Shown: in pieces, positions 52,932 through 61,200 of the stretch
Layout: every line of letters starts with the position of its first letter
Position numbering within the stretch: the first letter of the stretch is position 1
Notes under the pieces: generated by a model
Told to the model about the DNA's origin: nothing
The model's database searches: none
The model's input: the letters and a program-made list of their open reading frames with translations, nothing else
Program-made: the position numbers and the translations under genes
Source of the DNA: Piscibacillus sp052246295
GTDB taxonomy: Bacteria; Bacillota; Bacilli; Bacillales; Alkalibacillaceae
DNA: 64,000 nucleotides
Reading direction: 5' to 3' (one strand)
Assembly: GCA_052246295.1 (NCBI GenBank)
Contig: JBQQCO010000005.1

Positions 52932-53456
52932 TTATCCGAATAACATATAACATATTACTAACGATGCTATTATACCAATAAAGTCAGCAATCAGTCCAAC
53001 CTTAAGCGCATCTCCCATTTTCTTTATTCCAACAGCTCCAAAATAAACCGTTAGGATGTATAATGTCGTGTCTGTACTCCCTTGCATAGTTGATGCCAAT
53101 TTTCCAACAAAAGAATCTGGGCCTTCAGTTTTAATGATATCTGTTGCGACTCCTAAAGAAGCTGTTCCTGAAATCGGTCTAGTTAATGCTAACGGCACAA
53201 TATCAGGTGGTATATGAAAAAAAGTAAGCACAGGTGCGATAAATGACACAAATGCATCCATTGCCCCAGATGCTCTAAATATGCTAATCGATACAATCAT
53301 ACCTAATAAAAAAGGAAGTAAGGAAATAGCGAGCGAAACCCCTTCCTTACCTCCTTCAACGAATTTCTCATAAGTCGGTACTCTTTTATATGTGCCGTAA
53401 AGCAAAACAAATAGAATGATGAGCGGTATGATGTAATTACTTAACTGAAGAATCAT
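52932..53456 (-). CDS. spmB: Spore maturation protein SpmB
   Basis: A membrane protein of the nucleoside-recognition (gate) domain type with about five hydrophobic segments, 174 residues. SpmA and SpmB are needed for spore core dehydration in B. subtilis; the molecular action is unclear. It overlaps spmA by 20 bases. Known to be transcribed with dacB in the mother cell. Confidence 0.93.
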   Translation of the reverse strand: MILQLSNYIIPLIILFVLLYGTYKRVPTYEKFVEGGKEGVSLAISLLPFLLGMIVSISIFRASGAMDAFVSFIAPVLTFFHIPPDIVPLALTRPISGTASLGVATDIIKTEGPDSFVGKLASTMQGSTDTTLYILTVYFGAVGIKKMGDALKVGLIADFIGIIASLVICYMLFG

Positions 53457-54045
53457 AGTCTAATCTCCCTTGCCTACGATAATAAAAATAACGATCAACC
53501 AAAATAGCACCAGTTGTTGAAATCAAGGTAGCTAGAATAGTAGATATAACAATCTCAGTGGGTGCAACTGAATCATACTGCATCCGTATAGCGATAATTG
53601 TCGTTGGTATTAAAGTGACACTTGAGGTATTAAGAGCTAGAAAGGTAATCATTGATCTCGAAGCTTCCTCTTTGTCTTCATTTAACTTTTTCATTTCGTG
53701 CATCGCTTTAATGCCTAGAGGTGTTGCAGCGTTCCCGAGCCCAAATAAATTAGCCGAGAAATTAGATAGAATATACCCCATAGCAGGATGATCATGAGGA
53801 ATGTCTGGGAATAATCGAGTAAACAATGGTTTAAAAAGTGTTGCTAGTTTTACTAACAACCCAGCCTCTTCTGCAATACGCATTAATCCTAACCAAAACA
53901 CTAAAATACTAACAAGACTAATGATTAGGTAGACAGATTCATTTGCGCTTTCAAAAATAACTTCATTAACCTCTTCAATTGTCCCGTTAAACATCGCATA
54001 AACAATACCTACTGCCGCTAAACCAACCCAGATTATGTGGACCAT
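53437..54045 (-). CDS. spmA: Spore maturation protein SpmA
   Basis: The partner of SpmB with the same gate-domain fold; about five membrane segments, with FSANLFGLGNAATPLGIKAM a conserved loop. It has 202 residues. It overlaps both dacB (13 bases) and spmB (20 bases), which indicates close translational coupling. Confidence 0.93.
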   Translation of the reverse strand: MVHIIWVGLAAVGIVYAMFNGTIEEVNEVIFESANESVYLIISLVSILVFWLGLMRIAEEAGLLVKLATLFKPLFTRLFPDIPHDHPAMGYILSNFSANLFGLGNAATPLGIKAMHEMKKLNEDKEEASRSMITFLALNTSSVTLIPTTIIAIRMQYDSVAPTEIVISTILATLISTTGAILVDRYFYYRRQGRLDYDSSVK

Positions 54046-54938
54046 TCTTGAACACCGTGCATTCTATTTAATACATCAAAATAAGACTCAATAAATGATG
54101 GGAAATCTAATATTTCGTCATCAATAAGATCTGACTGTTGATCAATTTGTTTAAAAGCATAATCATACAACACTCGATGGTCGCTCCAGTCATTTGATGC
54201 GTTTAGAGTTACCACTACAACTCTTTTTCCTTCATGTTCTGCTGTCGTTACTAATGTCCTGCCTGCACTTTTAGTGAACCCTGTCTTTCCTCCCGTGCAA
54301 TAATCATTCGTCATGAGCAATTTATTTTTATTAAACCAGTGGTAATCTATATTGTCAGAAAGGTATTTTTTAGTACCGAAAATCTTCTTAAAATCATCAT
54401 TTTTCATTGCATAACTCGTTAACAATCCCATGTCATATGCTGTGGAATAATGGTCTTCTTCATCTAAACCATGAGGGTTTTTAAACGAACTATTATTCAT
54501 GCCGATCCAGTCTCTTTTCTCATTCATTAAAAAAGCGAACCCTTTCTCACTTCCACCTACATGCTCCGCAATGGCAGTTGCCGCATCATTACCCGATCTA
54601 AGCATTAAACCGTAAACTAAATCTTCTAAAGTATAAGTATCACCTGGTTTAGTATAAATGGATGAACCTTCTTTTCTAGCAGCATTGTCACTAATTAACA
54701 CTCGATCACTTAAATCTCTATTTTCAATAGCTACTATAGCAGTCATGATCTTCGTAATACTTGCAATGTTTCTTTTCTCATGAGCTTGTTTTTCAAAAAT
54801 AACTTCATTGTTATCCATGTTAAGAACAACGGCATTTCTAGCCGATACATCTGGTGCCGCTTCTGTCTTAAAGTTAAAGCTTGTACTAAACATTGAAAAA
54901 AGAAGTGCAACAATCGTTAAAATATAGATTTTTTTCAT
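54033..54938 (-). CDS. dacB: Sporulation D-alanyl-D-alanine carboxypeptidase DacB
   Basis: DacB (PBP5*) trims cortex peptide side chains and so sets cortex cross-linking. It has a signal (about 1-27), the catalytic SITK at 60-63, SGN at 115-117 and KTG near 215. The ATG at 54938 follows GAGGGG. It has 301 residues; B. subtilis DacB is about 380, so the C-terminal extension is missing. A sigma-E promoter lies upstream. It overlaps spmA. Confidence 0.93.
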   Translation of the reverse strand: MKKIYILTIVALLFSMFSTSFNFKTEAAPDVSARNAVVLNMDNNEVIFEKQAHEKRNIASITKIMTAIVAIENRDLSDRVLISDNAARKEGSSIYTKPGDTYTLEDLVYGLMLRSGNDAATAIAEHVGGSEKGFAFLMNEKRDWIGMNNSSFKNPHGLDEEDHYSTAYDMGLLTSYAMKNDDFKKIFGTKKYLSDNIDYHWFNKNKLLMTNDYCTGGKTGFTKSAGRTLVTTAEHEGKRVVVVTLNASNDWSDHRVLYDYAFKQIDQQSDLIDDEILDFPSFIESYFDVLNRMHGVQEWST

Positions 54939-54980
54939 TGAAGAACCCCTCACTTGATGAACTTGAACTACTCATAAACA

Positions 54981-55008
54981 ATATATGTCCATGTCCAAGA
55001 TGTATGAA
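54981..55008 (-). promoter_or_regulatory. Sigma-E promoter for dacB-spmAB
   Basis: TCATACA (55008-55002), a 13-base spacer and CATATATT (54988-54981), close to the sigma-E consensus, about 43 bases before the dacB start. Mother-cell control of dacB is established in B. subtilis. Confidence 0.65.
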
Positions 55009-55010
55009 TA

Positions 55011-55036
55011 AAAAAAAGACAGGTTTTACCCTGTCT
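55011..55036 (-). terminator. Terminator of scpAB-ypuI
   Basis: AGACAGG and CCTGTCT with a six-base loop, then seven T on the minus strand, just after ypuI and directly before the dacB promoter. Confidence 0.9.
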
Positions 55037-55039
55037 CAA

Positions 55040-55498
55040 TTAGAGTTCTAAATAATCAAGTTGTTCTCTTAACTTTAAAAATGATGGTTCCACTTTTTTT
55101 ACTGTTTCAATTATAAGTTCTCCAGGATGTTGTTGGAAATCGATTGCACACTTATTTTTATAAGACGCTCGACTATCTTCGAACCAAATCTCATCCTTAG
55201 GTGAGAAATATTCTATAACACACTTATAATAGATGCCTTTATAGACTTTATCAAAATAATCTTGTTCGTATTGACTAGTTCTCAGAAGTTTACCAATCGC
55301 TTGACGACCCTCCCCACAGAAGATCGCTAAATATCTAAATTCTTTTAAAACAGTCTGAAGGTATTCAATATCTAAATCTTTTTCAGCTTCCAAAAGTTTA
55401 TCAATACTTGTGAAATCTAAGAAGTCATGCAATTCACTTTCAATAAATATTAATTGTTCATTAATAGATTCCGCTTGCGAAAGAAGGTGCGTATCCAT
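55040..55498 (-). CDS. ypuI: DUF3907 protein YpuI
   Basis: A 152-residue soluble helical protein of the YpuI family, function not known. Conserved between scpB and dacB. The FCGEGRQAIGKLL and GIYYKCVIEYFSPKDEIWFEDSR segments are recognisable. It starts 36 bases after scpB and ends with a terminator, so it is the last gene of the scpAB unit. Confidence 0.85.
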   Translation of the reverse strand: MDTHLLSQAESINEQLIFIESELHDFLDFTSIDKLLEAEKDLDIEYLQTVLKEFRYLAIFCGEGRQAIGKLLRTSQYEQDYFDKVYKGIYYKCVIEYFSPKDEIWFEDSRASYKNKCAIDFQQHPGELIIETVKKVEPSFLKLREQLDYLEL

Positions 55499-55534
55499 TG
55501 GGGTTATAAGTTCCTCCTTGAGAAATATTCGTCA

Positions 55535-56098
55535 TTATGATTCATTAAAGAATAAATCTGCTTCTTGTACAGCTTCATTAAAGTCTTCATCTGGCAATGG
55601 TGGTAGTTCCTCTAACGACGTTAAACCGAAAAATGTTAAAAATTCCTTAGTTGTTTGATATAAAATCGGTCTTCCGCTTGTTTCTTTACGTCCGCATTCT
55701 TCTATAAGAAAACGTGATACTAATGTTTGGACCGGCCCGTCACTTTTCACTCCTCTAATTTCTTCAATTTCAACTTTAGTAATAGGTTGTTGATAAGCTA
55801 TAATAGCTAATGTTTCTAAAGCAGCTTGTGAAAGGCGTGATGAAATCGTTGTCTCTTTCATCTTTTCATAATATAGTGCATGTTCCGGTTTTGTTGTTAG
55901 AAAAAATACCTCCTTTTGTTCTAGTATAGATAGTCCCCGTTGATTATGTTCGTAATCATATTTCAATTCATCTAATAAGACATACACTGTTTCGGTGTCC
56001 ACAGATAATACATCTTTTAGTTGCTTAACCGATAACCCTTCGTCACCTGATACAAACAACAAACCTTCTAAGACACCTTTTAATTGCTTTAATTCCAT
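55535..56098 (-). CDS. scpB: Segregation and condensation protein ScpB
   Basis: ScpB is the winged-helix partner of ScpA in the SMC condensin complex. Two winged helices fall at about 5-80 and 90-165; ALETLAIIAYQQPITKVEIEEIRG is the family signature. The C-terminus is acidic. It has 187 residues. It lies four bases after scpA. Confidence 0.96.
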   Translation of the reverse strand: MELKQLKGVLEGLLFVSGDEGLSVKQLKDVLSVDTETVYVLLDELKYDYEHNQRGLSILEQKEVFFLTTKPEHALYYEKMKETTISSRLSQAALETLAIIAYQQPITKVEIEEIRGVKSDGPVQTLVSRFLIEECGRKETSGRPILYQTTKEFLTFFGLTSLEELPPLPDEDFNEAVQEADLFFNES

Positions 56099-56101
56099 TC
56101 G

Positions 56102-56842
56102 TTAAACCCTCGCTAACTCCACAATGATCTCATCAAAATTTTGTGATTGATGACAGGATATTTTAACTGCTTTCATTAATTCTAAAATTGCCAAAAATGT
56201 TGCCACGATCTCAAACTTCTCTTGATATGGAAATAAGTTTTCAAAAGATTGTTTTCCTCTATTTTTTTCTAGTTGGCCAACCACTTCATCCATCCGTTTT
56301 TCTATAGATATCTCTTGGCGTTGCACAGTAGTTTCCATAGGTTCTAACAAATGTTTTCGTCGTAGTACTTTTTGAAAAGCGTTTGCCAAATCCACAACGG
56401 TCACTTCATTACTTTTAGTCACTTTAACAGTATTCTCATATCGAGATAAATCCATAGGAGCACGTGTATAAGTTTGATTCGAGTCATATTCTCGCTCTCT
56501 TAGCACTTGTGAAGCTTCTTTATATTTTTTATATTCAATTAGTCGCTGAATTAATTCTTCTCTAGGGTCTTCTTCATATTCATCTTCAAAATCTAATTCT
56601 TGTTTAGGCAATAACATATCACTCTTAATAGCTAACAATGTTGCTGCCATAACTAAATATTCACTAGCTACATCTAAGTGTAATTCTTGTAACGTATGTA
56701 TATAATTCAAATACTGATCCGCAATTTCTCGCATTGGGACATCATAAATATCAATTTCATATTGATTAATTAAATGTAATAATAAATCGAGTGGTCCCTC
56801 AAATGTATCTAACTTAACCTGATAAATCGACTTTTGTTCCAT
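56102..56842 (-). CDS. scpA: Segregation and condensation protein ScpA
   Basis: ScpA is the kleisin that bridges SMC heads and recruits ScpB, needed for chromosome partition. The N-terminal QVKLDTFEGPLDLLLHLINQ and the C-terminal VATFLAILELMKAVKI are characteristic. The start at the ATG 56842 has a weak GAGTG site. It has 246 residues. Upstream lies the ribT terminator, so it probably has its own promoter, which I could not place with confidence. Confidence 0.95.
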   Translation of the reverse strand: MEQKSIYQVKLDTFEGPLDLLLHLINQYEIDIYDVPMREIADQYLNYIHTLQELHLDVASEYLVMAATLLAIKSDMLLPKQELDFEDEYEEDPREELIQRLIEYKKYKEASQVLREREYDSNQTYTRAPMDLSRYENTVKVTKSNEVTVVDLANAFQKVLRRKHLLEPMETTVQRQEISIEKRMDEVVGQLEKNRGKQSFENLFPYQEKFEIVATFLAILELMKAVKISCHQSQNFDEIIVELARV

Positions 56843-56972
56843 AATTTCACTCTTTTCGCAGAACGTTAAGCTTACCCATACAAATCTTATCAAATTCTTT
56901 ATTAAAAAGAAATAATATATCTATTAAAACTCTAGTTATTAAGTAAGAACTAATCAATACATCAAAAAATTT

Positions 56973-57005
56973 AAAAAGCCCTACTAACATTAAAGCTAGT
57001 AGGGC
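56973..57005 (-). terminator. Terminator of ribT
   Basis: GCCCTACTA (56978-56986) and TAGTAGGGC (56997-57005) with a ten-base loop, then TTTTTAAATTTTT on the minus strand, eight bases after ribT. Confidence 0.85.
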
Positions 57006-57012
57006 CATTTTC

Positions 57013-57360
57013 TTACTCATCACATTGACTGACAAAGTTTTCAGTTTTTTCATTCGCACAAATCAGATAATCATTAGAAAATTGATCTTTAAGTGCTGAA
57101 ACCATCTTCTTACCTATTCCTTGGTTACGGTGTGATGGTGTTACACTAATGTGCTGCACAATCATTTTTTGATCTTCATCGATTCGGACACCTATCAACC
57201 CTAGGATATCCTCTTCTTTCCATAGAAACAAACGCCAATGTTCATTTGTTTCATATTCCTTTATTGTCGATTGCAATTTTTTGACTTCTTTCTCTTCTGG
57301 CATGAAAGAAAGTAATCCCATCGCAATCTTCTCAAAGCTCTTTTTATATTTAATCAGCAT
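57013..57360 (-). CDS. ribT: GNAT-family acetyltransferase RibT
   Basis: A small GNAT N-acetyltransferase. The start MLIKYKKSFEKIAMGLLSFMPEEK is as in RibT of B. subtilis, and the acetyl-CoA loop is VTPSHRNQGIGKKM. It has 115 residues. In B. subtilis it ends the riboflavin operon; its true substrate is unknown. Here none of ribD, ribE, ribBA and ribH precedes it: only 142 bases separate it from ppiB, with no FMN riboswitch. Confidence 0.9.
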   Translation of the reverse strand: MLIKYKKSFEKIAMGLLSFMPEEKEVKKLQSTIKEYETNEHWRLFLWKEEDILGLIGVRIDEDQKMIVQHISVTPSHRNQGIGKKMVSALKDQFSNDYLICANEKTENFVSQCDE

Positions 57361-57502
57361 AAAAACCCCTCTTAGATTAACTTTCGTAGTTTTATATAGT
57401 TATAGATAACTTTCTTAAATAATATACATTATATACTTTAATTGTTTTATGACATTTGTCAAATCATAATAAACTGTCTCTATAACTTATATGCTGCTTA
57501 TA

Positions 57503-57931
57503 TTATTTGATTGTGACTTTGTCCATAACATCGCCAGGACGCACTCGATCAACGACTTCTACTCCGTCTGTTACCTTCCCAAATACAGTGTGCACACCAT
57601 CTAAGTGTGGCTGAGATGAATGACAAATAAAGAACTGACTACCGCCAGTATCTTTACCAGCATGCGCCATCGATAAGCTTCCACGCTCATGTTTTCGTGG
57701 GTTACCTTCTGTTTCACATTTAATTGTATACCCGGGTCCACCAGTTCCATCGCCGCGTGGGCAGCCTCCCTGAATCACAAAATTCGGAATGACTCGGTGG
57801 AATGTTAAACCATTATAAAAGCCTTCTTCAGCTAATTTCACAAAGTTCTGTACCGTATTAGGTGCATCCTCTTCAAATAGTTCAATATTAATTTGTTCAC
57901 CATTTTCAAATTGTATTGTTGCTTGTTTCAT
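57503..57931 (-). CDS. ppiB: Peptidyl-prolyl cis-trans isomerase PpiB
   Basis: A cyclophilin-type prolyl isomerase that speeds protein folding in the cytoplasm. FHRVIPNFVIQGGCPRGDGTGGPGY and HAGKDTGGSQFFICHSSQPHLDG contain the catalytic arginine, phenylalanine, glutamine and tryptophan-position residues (tryptophan replaced by histidine, HLDG). It is 142 residues. It follows lysA by 26 bases. Confidence 0.96.
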   Translation of the reverse strand: MKQATIQFENGEQINIELFEEDAPNTVQNFVKLAEEGFYNGLTFHRVIPNFVIQGGCPRGDGTGGPGYTIKCETEGNPRKHERGSLSMAHAGKDTGGSQFFICHSSQPHLDGVHTVFGKVTDGVEVVDRVRPGDVMDKVTIK

Positions 57932-57957
57932 TGCACTCTTCTCCTTTAATGTTTGTT

Positions 57958-59238
57958 TTATTCATAAGATAAATCATTAGAAAGCACATCTTGATAAGTT
58001 TCTCTTTTTACGACTAATTGGTCTTTCCCATCTTCCACAAAAACAACTGCTGGCTTTGAGAAACGATTATAATGATTTGCCATTGAGTAACCATATGCAC
58101 CTGTTGAAGGTACTGCTAGTAAATCTCCACTGTCAATTTGAGGAACATCTAAATCCCATATTAACATATCTCCAGATTCACAACATTTACCAGCGATAGA
58201 TACTTTTTCTGTGACTGGTTGGTTGATTTTATTTGCAACTAATGCATGGTATTTTGCTTGATATAAAGCCGGTCTGATATTATCTGTCATACCTCCGTCA
58301 ACGGATACATATTTACGTACACCAGGTAGATCTTTAATAGAACCAATTGTATATAGGGTTGTTCCAGCTTCACCTACAATTGATCGACCAGGCTCTATCC
58401 AAATTTCTGGTAAGTTTAATTGACGATTAATTGTTTCCCTTTTTACAGCTTCAACCAATTTAACTACATAATCGTTCAAAGGTAAAGGTTCGTCTTCGTC
58501 AGTATATTTAATCCCAAAACCACCACCAAGATTAATGACTTGTGATTGATATTGGTAATGGTTTCTCCAATTTTCTAAGGTTTCATATATTTTTTTAACA
58601 GCCATAATAAATCCTTGAGTCTCAAAAATTTGAGAACCAATATGGCAATGAACTCCTAAGACATCAATGCGTTCATGGTTAAGTAATAGCTTAAGTGCTC
58701 GGTCCGCTTGTTGACTACTTAAATCAAACCCAAACTTCGAGTCTTCTTGACCTGTTAAGATGTAATCATGAGTATGAGCTTCGATTCCCGGTGTTACCCT
58801 TAAGAGCACTTTTGTTTTCGCATTTTTTTGCTCTAATATCTCATTTAGTAATTCTATTTCATAGAAATTATCAACTACGATACAACCGATATTATATTCA
58901 ATAGCCATCTCTAATTCTTCTCGGCTTTTATTATTACCGTGCATATGAATTTTTTCAACAGGGTAATTCGCTTTAATTGCTGTATAAAGTTCTCCTTGTG
59001 AAACGACATCCAAACTTAAATTCTCTTGTTTAGCTACTTGTAACATGGCTATTGAGGAGAAGGCTTTACTCGCATATGCCACCTGAAAATCAACACCAAG
59101 GGACTCAAACGTTTTTGTAAAAGATCGAGCACGTTCTCTTATTTGATTAACATCATAAACAAACAAAGGTGTGCCATATTTATTTGCTAACTCAACGGCA
59201 TCTATTCCACCGATTTGTAGATGATCACTTTGCAACAT
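57958..59238 (-). CDS. lysA: Diaminopimelate decarboxylase LysA
   Basis: LysA makes L-lysine from meso-diaminopimelate with pyridoxal phosphate. The PLP lysine is in YASKAFSS (residue about 60), GGGFGIKY binds phosphate, and EPGRSIVGEAG and CCESGD lie at the active site. About 426 residues. The start is uncertain among GTG 59244, ATG 59241 and 59238, and TTG 59235, all in the same frame after AAGGTG. It shares the lysine pathway with dapB at 5413. Confidence 0.96.
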   Translation of the reverse strand: MLQSDHLQIGGIDAVELANKYGTPLFVYDVNQIRERARSFTKTFESLGVDFQVAYASKAFSSIAMLQVAKQENLSLDVVSQGELYTAIKANYPVEKIHMHGNNKSREELEMAIEYNIGCIVVDNFYEIELLNEILEQKNAKTKVLLRVTPGIEAHTHDYILTGQEDSKFGFDLSSQQADRALKLLLNHERIDVLGVHCHIGSQIFETQGFIMAVKKIYETLENWRNHYQYQSQVINLGGGFGIKYTDEDEPLPLNDYVVKLVEAVKRETINRQLNLPEIWIEPGRSIVGEAGTTLYTIGSIKDLPGVRKYVSVDGGMTDNIRPALYQAKYHALVANKINQPVTEKVSIAGKCCESGDMLIWDLDVPQIDSGDLLAVPSTGAYGYSMANHYNRFSKPAVVFVEDGKDQLVVKRETYQDVLSNDLSYE

Positions 59239-59263
59239 CATCACCTTCTTACATTATGTATAA

Positions 59264-59307
59264 AAATATAAAACGATACCTGCCGCTAAAAATGGCGACA
59301 AGTATCG
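59264..59307 (-). terminator. Terminator of the spoVA operon
   Basis: CGATACC, GCCG and complements with a seven-base loop (59274-59307), then TTTTATATTTTT on the minus strand, about 70 bases after spoVAF. The remaining gap up to lysA is the lysA promoter region, without a recognised riboswitch. Confidence 0.8.
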
Positions 59308-59374
59308 ATTATTATATAAATTTATCCCTTAAACTTTACCACATGAATGAAATTGTATCAATTAAATAATATGT

Positions 59375-60838
59375 TTATCTTCTCTCTTCATCTTGTGGAT
59401 GAACAATACTAGGTCTAATTTTGTGAAGTGGGATAGGTACTCTGAATAAAATATGATATAGCGCCTTTGCATTAAATGGGATAACAGGCCAAAAATAAGG
59501 TGTATTCAGTGACATAGTCTTCGCTAGGAATAGTACGTATAACGTAAAGCCGATTACTAGTCCCTTCACTCCTAAAGCCGCTGTGATAAGGACTAAAGCT
59601 AGTCTTGCAAGTTTATTCGCGACACTCAATTCATAACTTGGAGTCGCGTATGCTCCCATTGCGCTAATTGCAACGTATAAGATAATTTCTGGTGTGAATA
59701 GTCCAACCTCTATAGCGATTTCACCAATTAAGATGGCTGCAATTAGCCCCATTGCTGTAGATACAGCAGTTGGCGTATGAATCGCAGCTATTCTGAGGAA
59801 CTCAACCCCTATATCCGCCATTAGAATTTGAACTAATATTGGAATATTCCCTTCCTCGTTTGGTCCTATATATGATAAGTTTGGAGGCAATAATTCCGGG
59901 TGCATAACGAATAATAACCATATAGGCAGTAAGAAAATAGAGAAAAAGATTGCAAAGAACCTCACCCACCTTACAAACGTACCGACAACAGGTGATTGTC
60001 TAAATTCCTCTGCGTGTTGAACATGGTGAAAAAATGTTGTCGGCGTAATAATTACACTTGGTGAAGTATCAACCATAATTAAAACGTGCCCTTCAAATAG
60101 ATGAGCCGATGCAACGTCTGGTCTTTCAGTGAATCTAACAAGAGGAAATGGGTTTCCTTTTTGGTTTACAACAAATTCTTCAAGGCTTTTTTCAGCCATT
60201 GAAAGCCCGTCAACATCTACTTTCTCCAAGCTAGCTCTGATTTCTTGAACCAATCCAGGGTCTGCTACATCTTTTAAATAGGCAATGGCAACATCTGTTC
60301 TTGACCGAGCGCCAATTCTTAAAATTTCAAAACGTAAATTATCATCTCGAACCCGTCTTCTCGTTAAGCCGGTATTTACGATAATATTTTCCGTGTAGCC
60401 ATCCCTTGATCCTCTAACGACTTTTTCGGTATCAGGTTCAGAAGGTGATCTACCAGGGTAACTACGTGTATCAACAGCAAAAGCTTCTTCATAGCCATCA
60501 ACGATAATGACGATTAAACCAGATAAAATTTCGGTTACGGCATCGTAAGTTACATCAATTTTTTCTACTTGGTTATTAACTAACCTATTTTCTATCAATT
60601 CATGAATATGTCTTGTTCGAGGTTCAACGTCATTTAGCTCTAACAACTCTTTCATGACGATATTGATATGATCTTTATCATTAAGACCATTTACAAAGTA
60701 AATATCAACCTCTGTTCCCAAAACATTTAACGTACGAACATCAGCATCAAAAGATTCACCTATCCCAAGTAAATCCTTTAAGAACTTTCTGTTATCTACA
60801 ATGGATTTGCTGATTTTTCTTTCTTTATCTGGTTTCAA
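59375..60838 (-). CDS. spoVAF: Stage V sporulation protein AF (GerA family)
   Basis: A GerA-family membrane protein whose precise part in dipicolinate movement is unclear. About 285 soluble residues precede five or six hydrophobic segments. RSYPGRSPSEPDTEKVVRGSRDGY, FTERPDVASAHLFEGHVLIMVDTSP and PTFFHHVQHAEEFRQ are family signatures. I prefer the TTG at 60838 (five bases after AGGGTGA) to the GTG at 60847; this gives 487 residues. The stop of spoVAE lies within the same ribosome site. Confidence 0.94.
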   Translation of the reverse strand: MKPDKERKISKSIVDNRKFLKDLLGIGESFDADVRTLNVLGTEVDIYFVNGLNDKDHINIVMKELLELNDVEPRTRHIHELIENRLVNNQVEKIDVTYDAVTEILSGLIVIIVDGYEEAFAVDTRSYPGRSPSEPDTEKVVRGSRDGYTENIIVNTGLTRRRVRDDNLRFEILRIGARSRTDVAIAYLKDVADPGLVQEIRASLEKVDVDGLSMAEKSLEEFVVNQKGNPFPLVRFTERPDVASAHLFEGHVLIMVDTSPSVIITPTTFFHHVQHAEEFRQSPVVGTFVRWVRFFAIFFSIFLLPIWLLFVMHPELLPPNLSYIGPNEEGNIPILVQILMADIGVEFLRIAAIHTPTAVSTAMGLIAAILIGEIAIEVGLFTPEIILYVAISAMGAYATPSYELSVANKLARLALVLITAALGVKGLVIGFTLYVLFLAKTMSLNTPYFWPVIPFNAKALYHILFRVPIPLHKIRPSIVHPQDEERR

Positions 60839-60843
60839 TAAAA

Positions 60844-61200
60844 TCACCCTTTAGGTTTAAAGATTAATGCAACAATAAATCCAAACAGAATAGCTGAAGC
60901 AATACCTGCAGACGTCAACTGAAATATACCAACAGCTACACCTATAAACCCATGTTCTTCAGCCTGTGTCATTGCCCCATGCAATAATGAATGACCAAAG
61001 CTTGTGATCGGTACCGTTGCACCCGCTCCTGCAAATTCAATTAATTTGTCGTATAGATTAAACCCATCCAGGACGGCTCCAGCAACAACGAAAGATGACA
61101 TCACATGAGCCGGGGTTAATTTAAATATGTCTAACAATAGCTGACCTACGACACAAATCGCTCCCCCAACAACAAATGCCCAGAAAAAATCCATAAACAT
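60844..61200 (-). CDS. spoVAE: Stage V sporulation protein AE (SpoVAEb)
   Basis: A membrane protein of the SpoVAC/SpoVAE family with three to four hydrophobic segments, 118 residues, part of the dipicolinate channel. TSFGHSLLHGAMTQAEEHGFIG is recognisable. It begins right after the spoVAD stop. The soluble SpoVAEa that usually follows in B. subtilis is missing; spoVAF comes directly after. Confidence 0.94.
   Translation of the reverse strand: MFMDFFWAFVVGGAICVVGQLLLDIFKLTPAHVMSSFVVAGAVLDGFNLYDKLIEFAGAGATVPITSFGHSLLHGAMTQAEEHGFIGVAVGIFQLTSAGIASAILFGFIVALIFKPKG

Noticed and set aside
56847..57059. Minus-strand 70-residue frame between ribT and scpA
   Set aside because: It runs through the ribT terminator hairpin, overlaps the end of ribT and the start of scpA, and has no ribosome site.
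57361..57502. Possible FMN riboswitch upstream of ribT
   Set aside because: The 142-base gap is AT-rich and has none of the conserved riboswitch helices.
59245..59374. Lysine riboswitch (L-box) before lysA
   Set aside because: The gap is too short after subtracting the spoVA terminator and contains no conserved L-box core.
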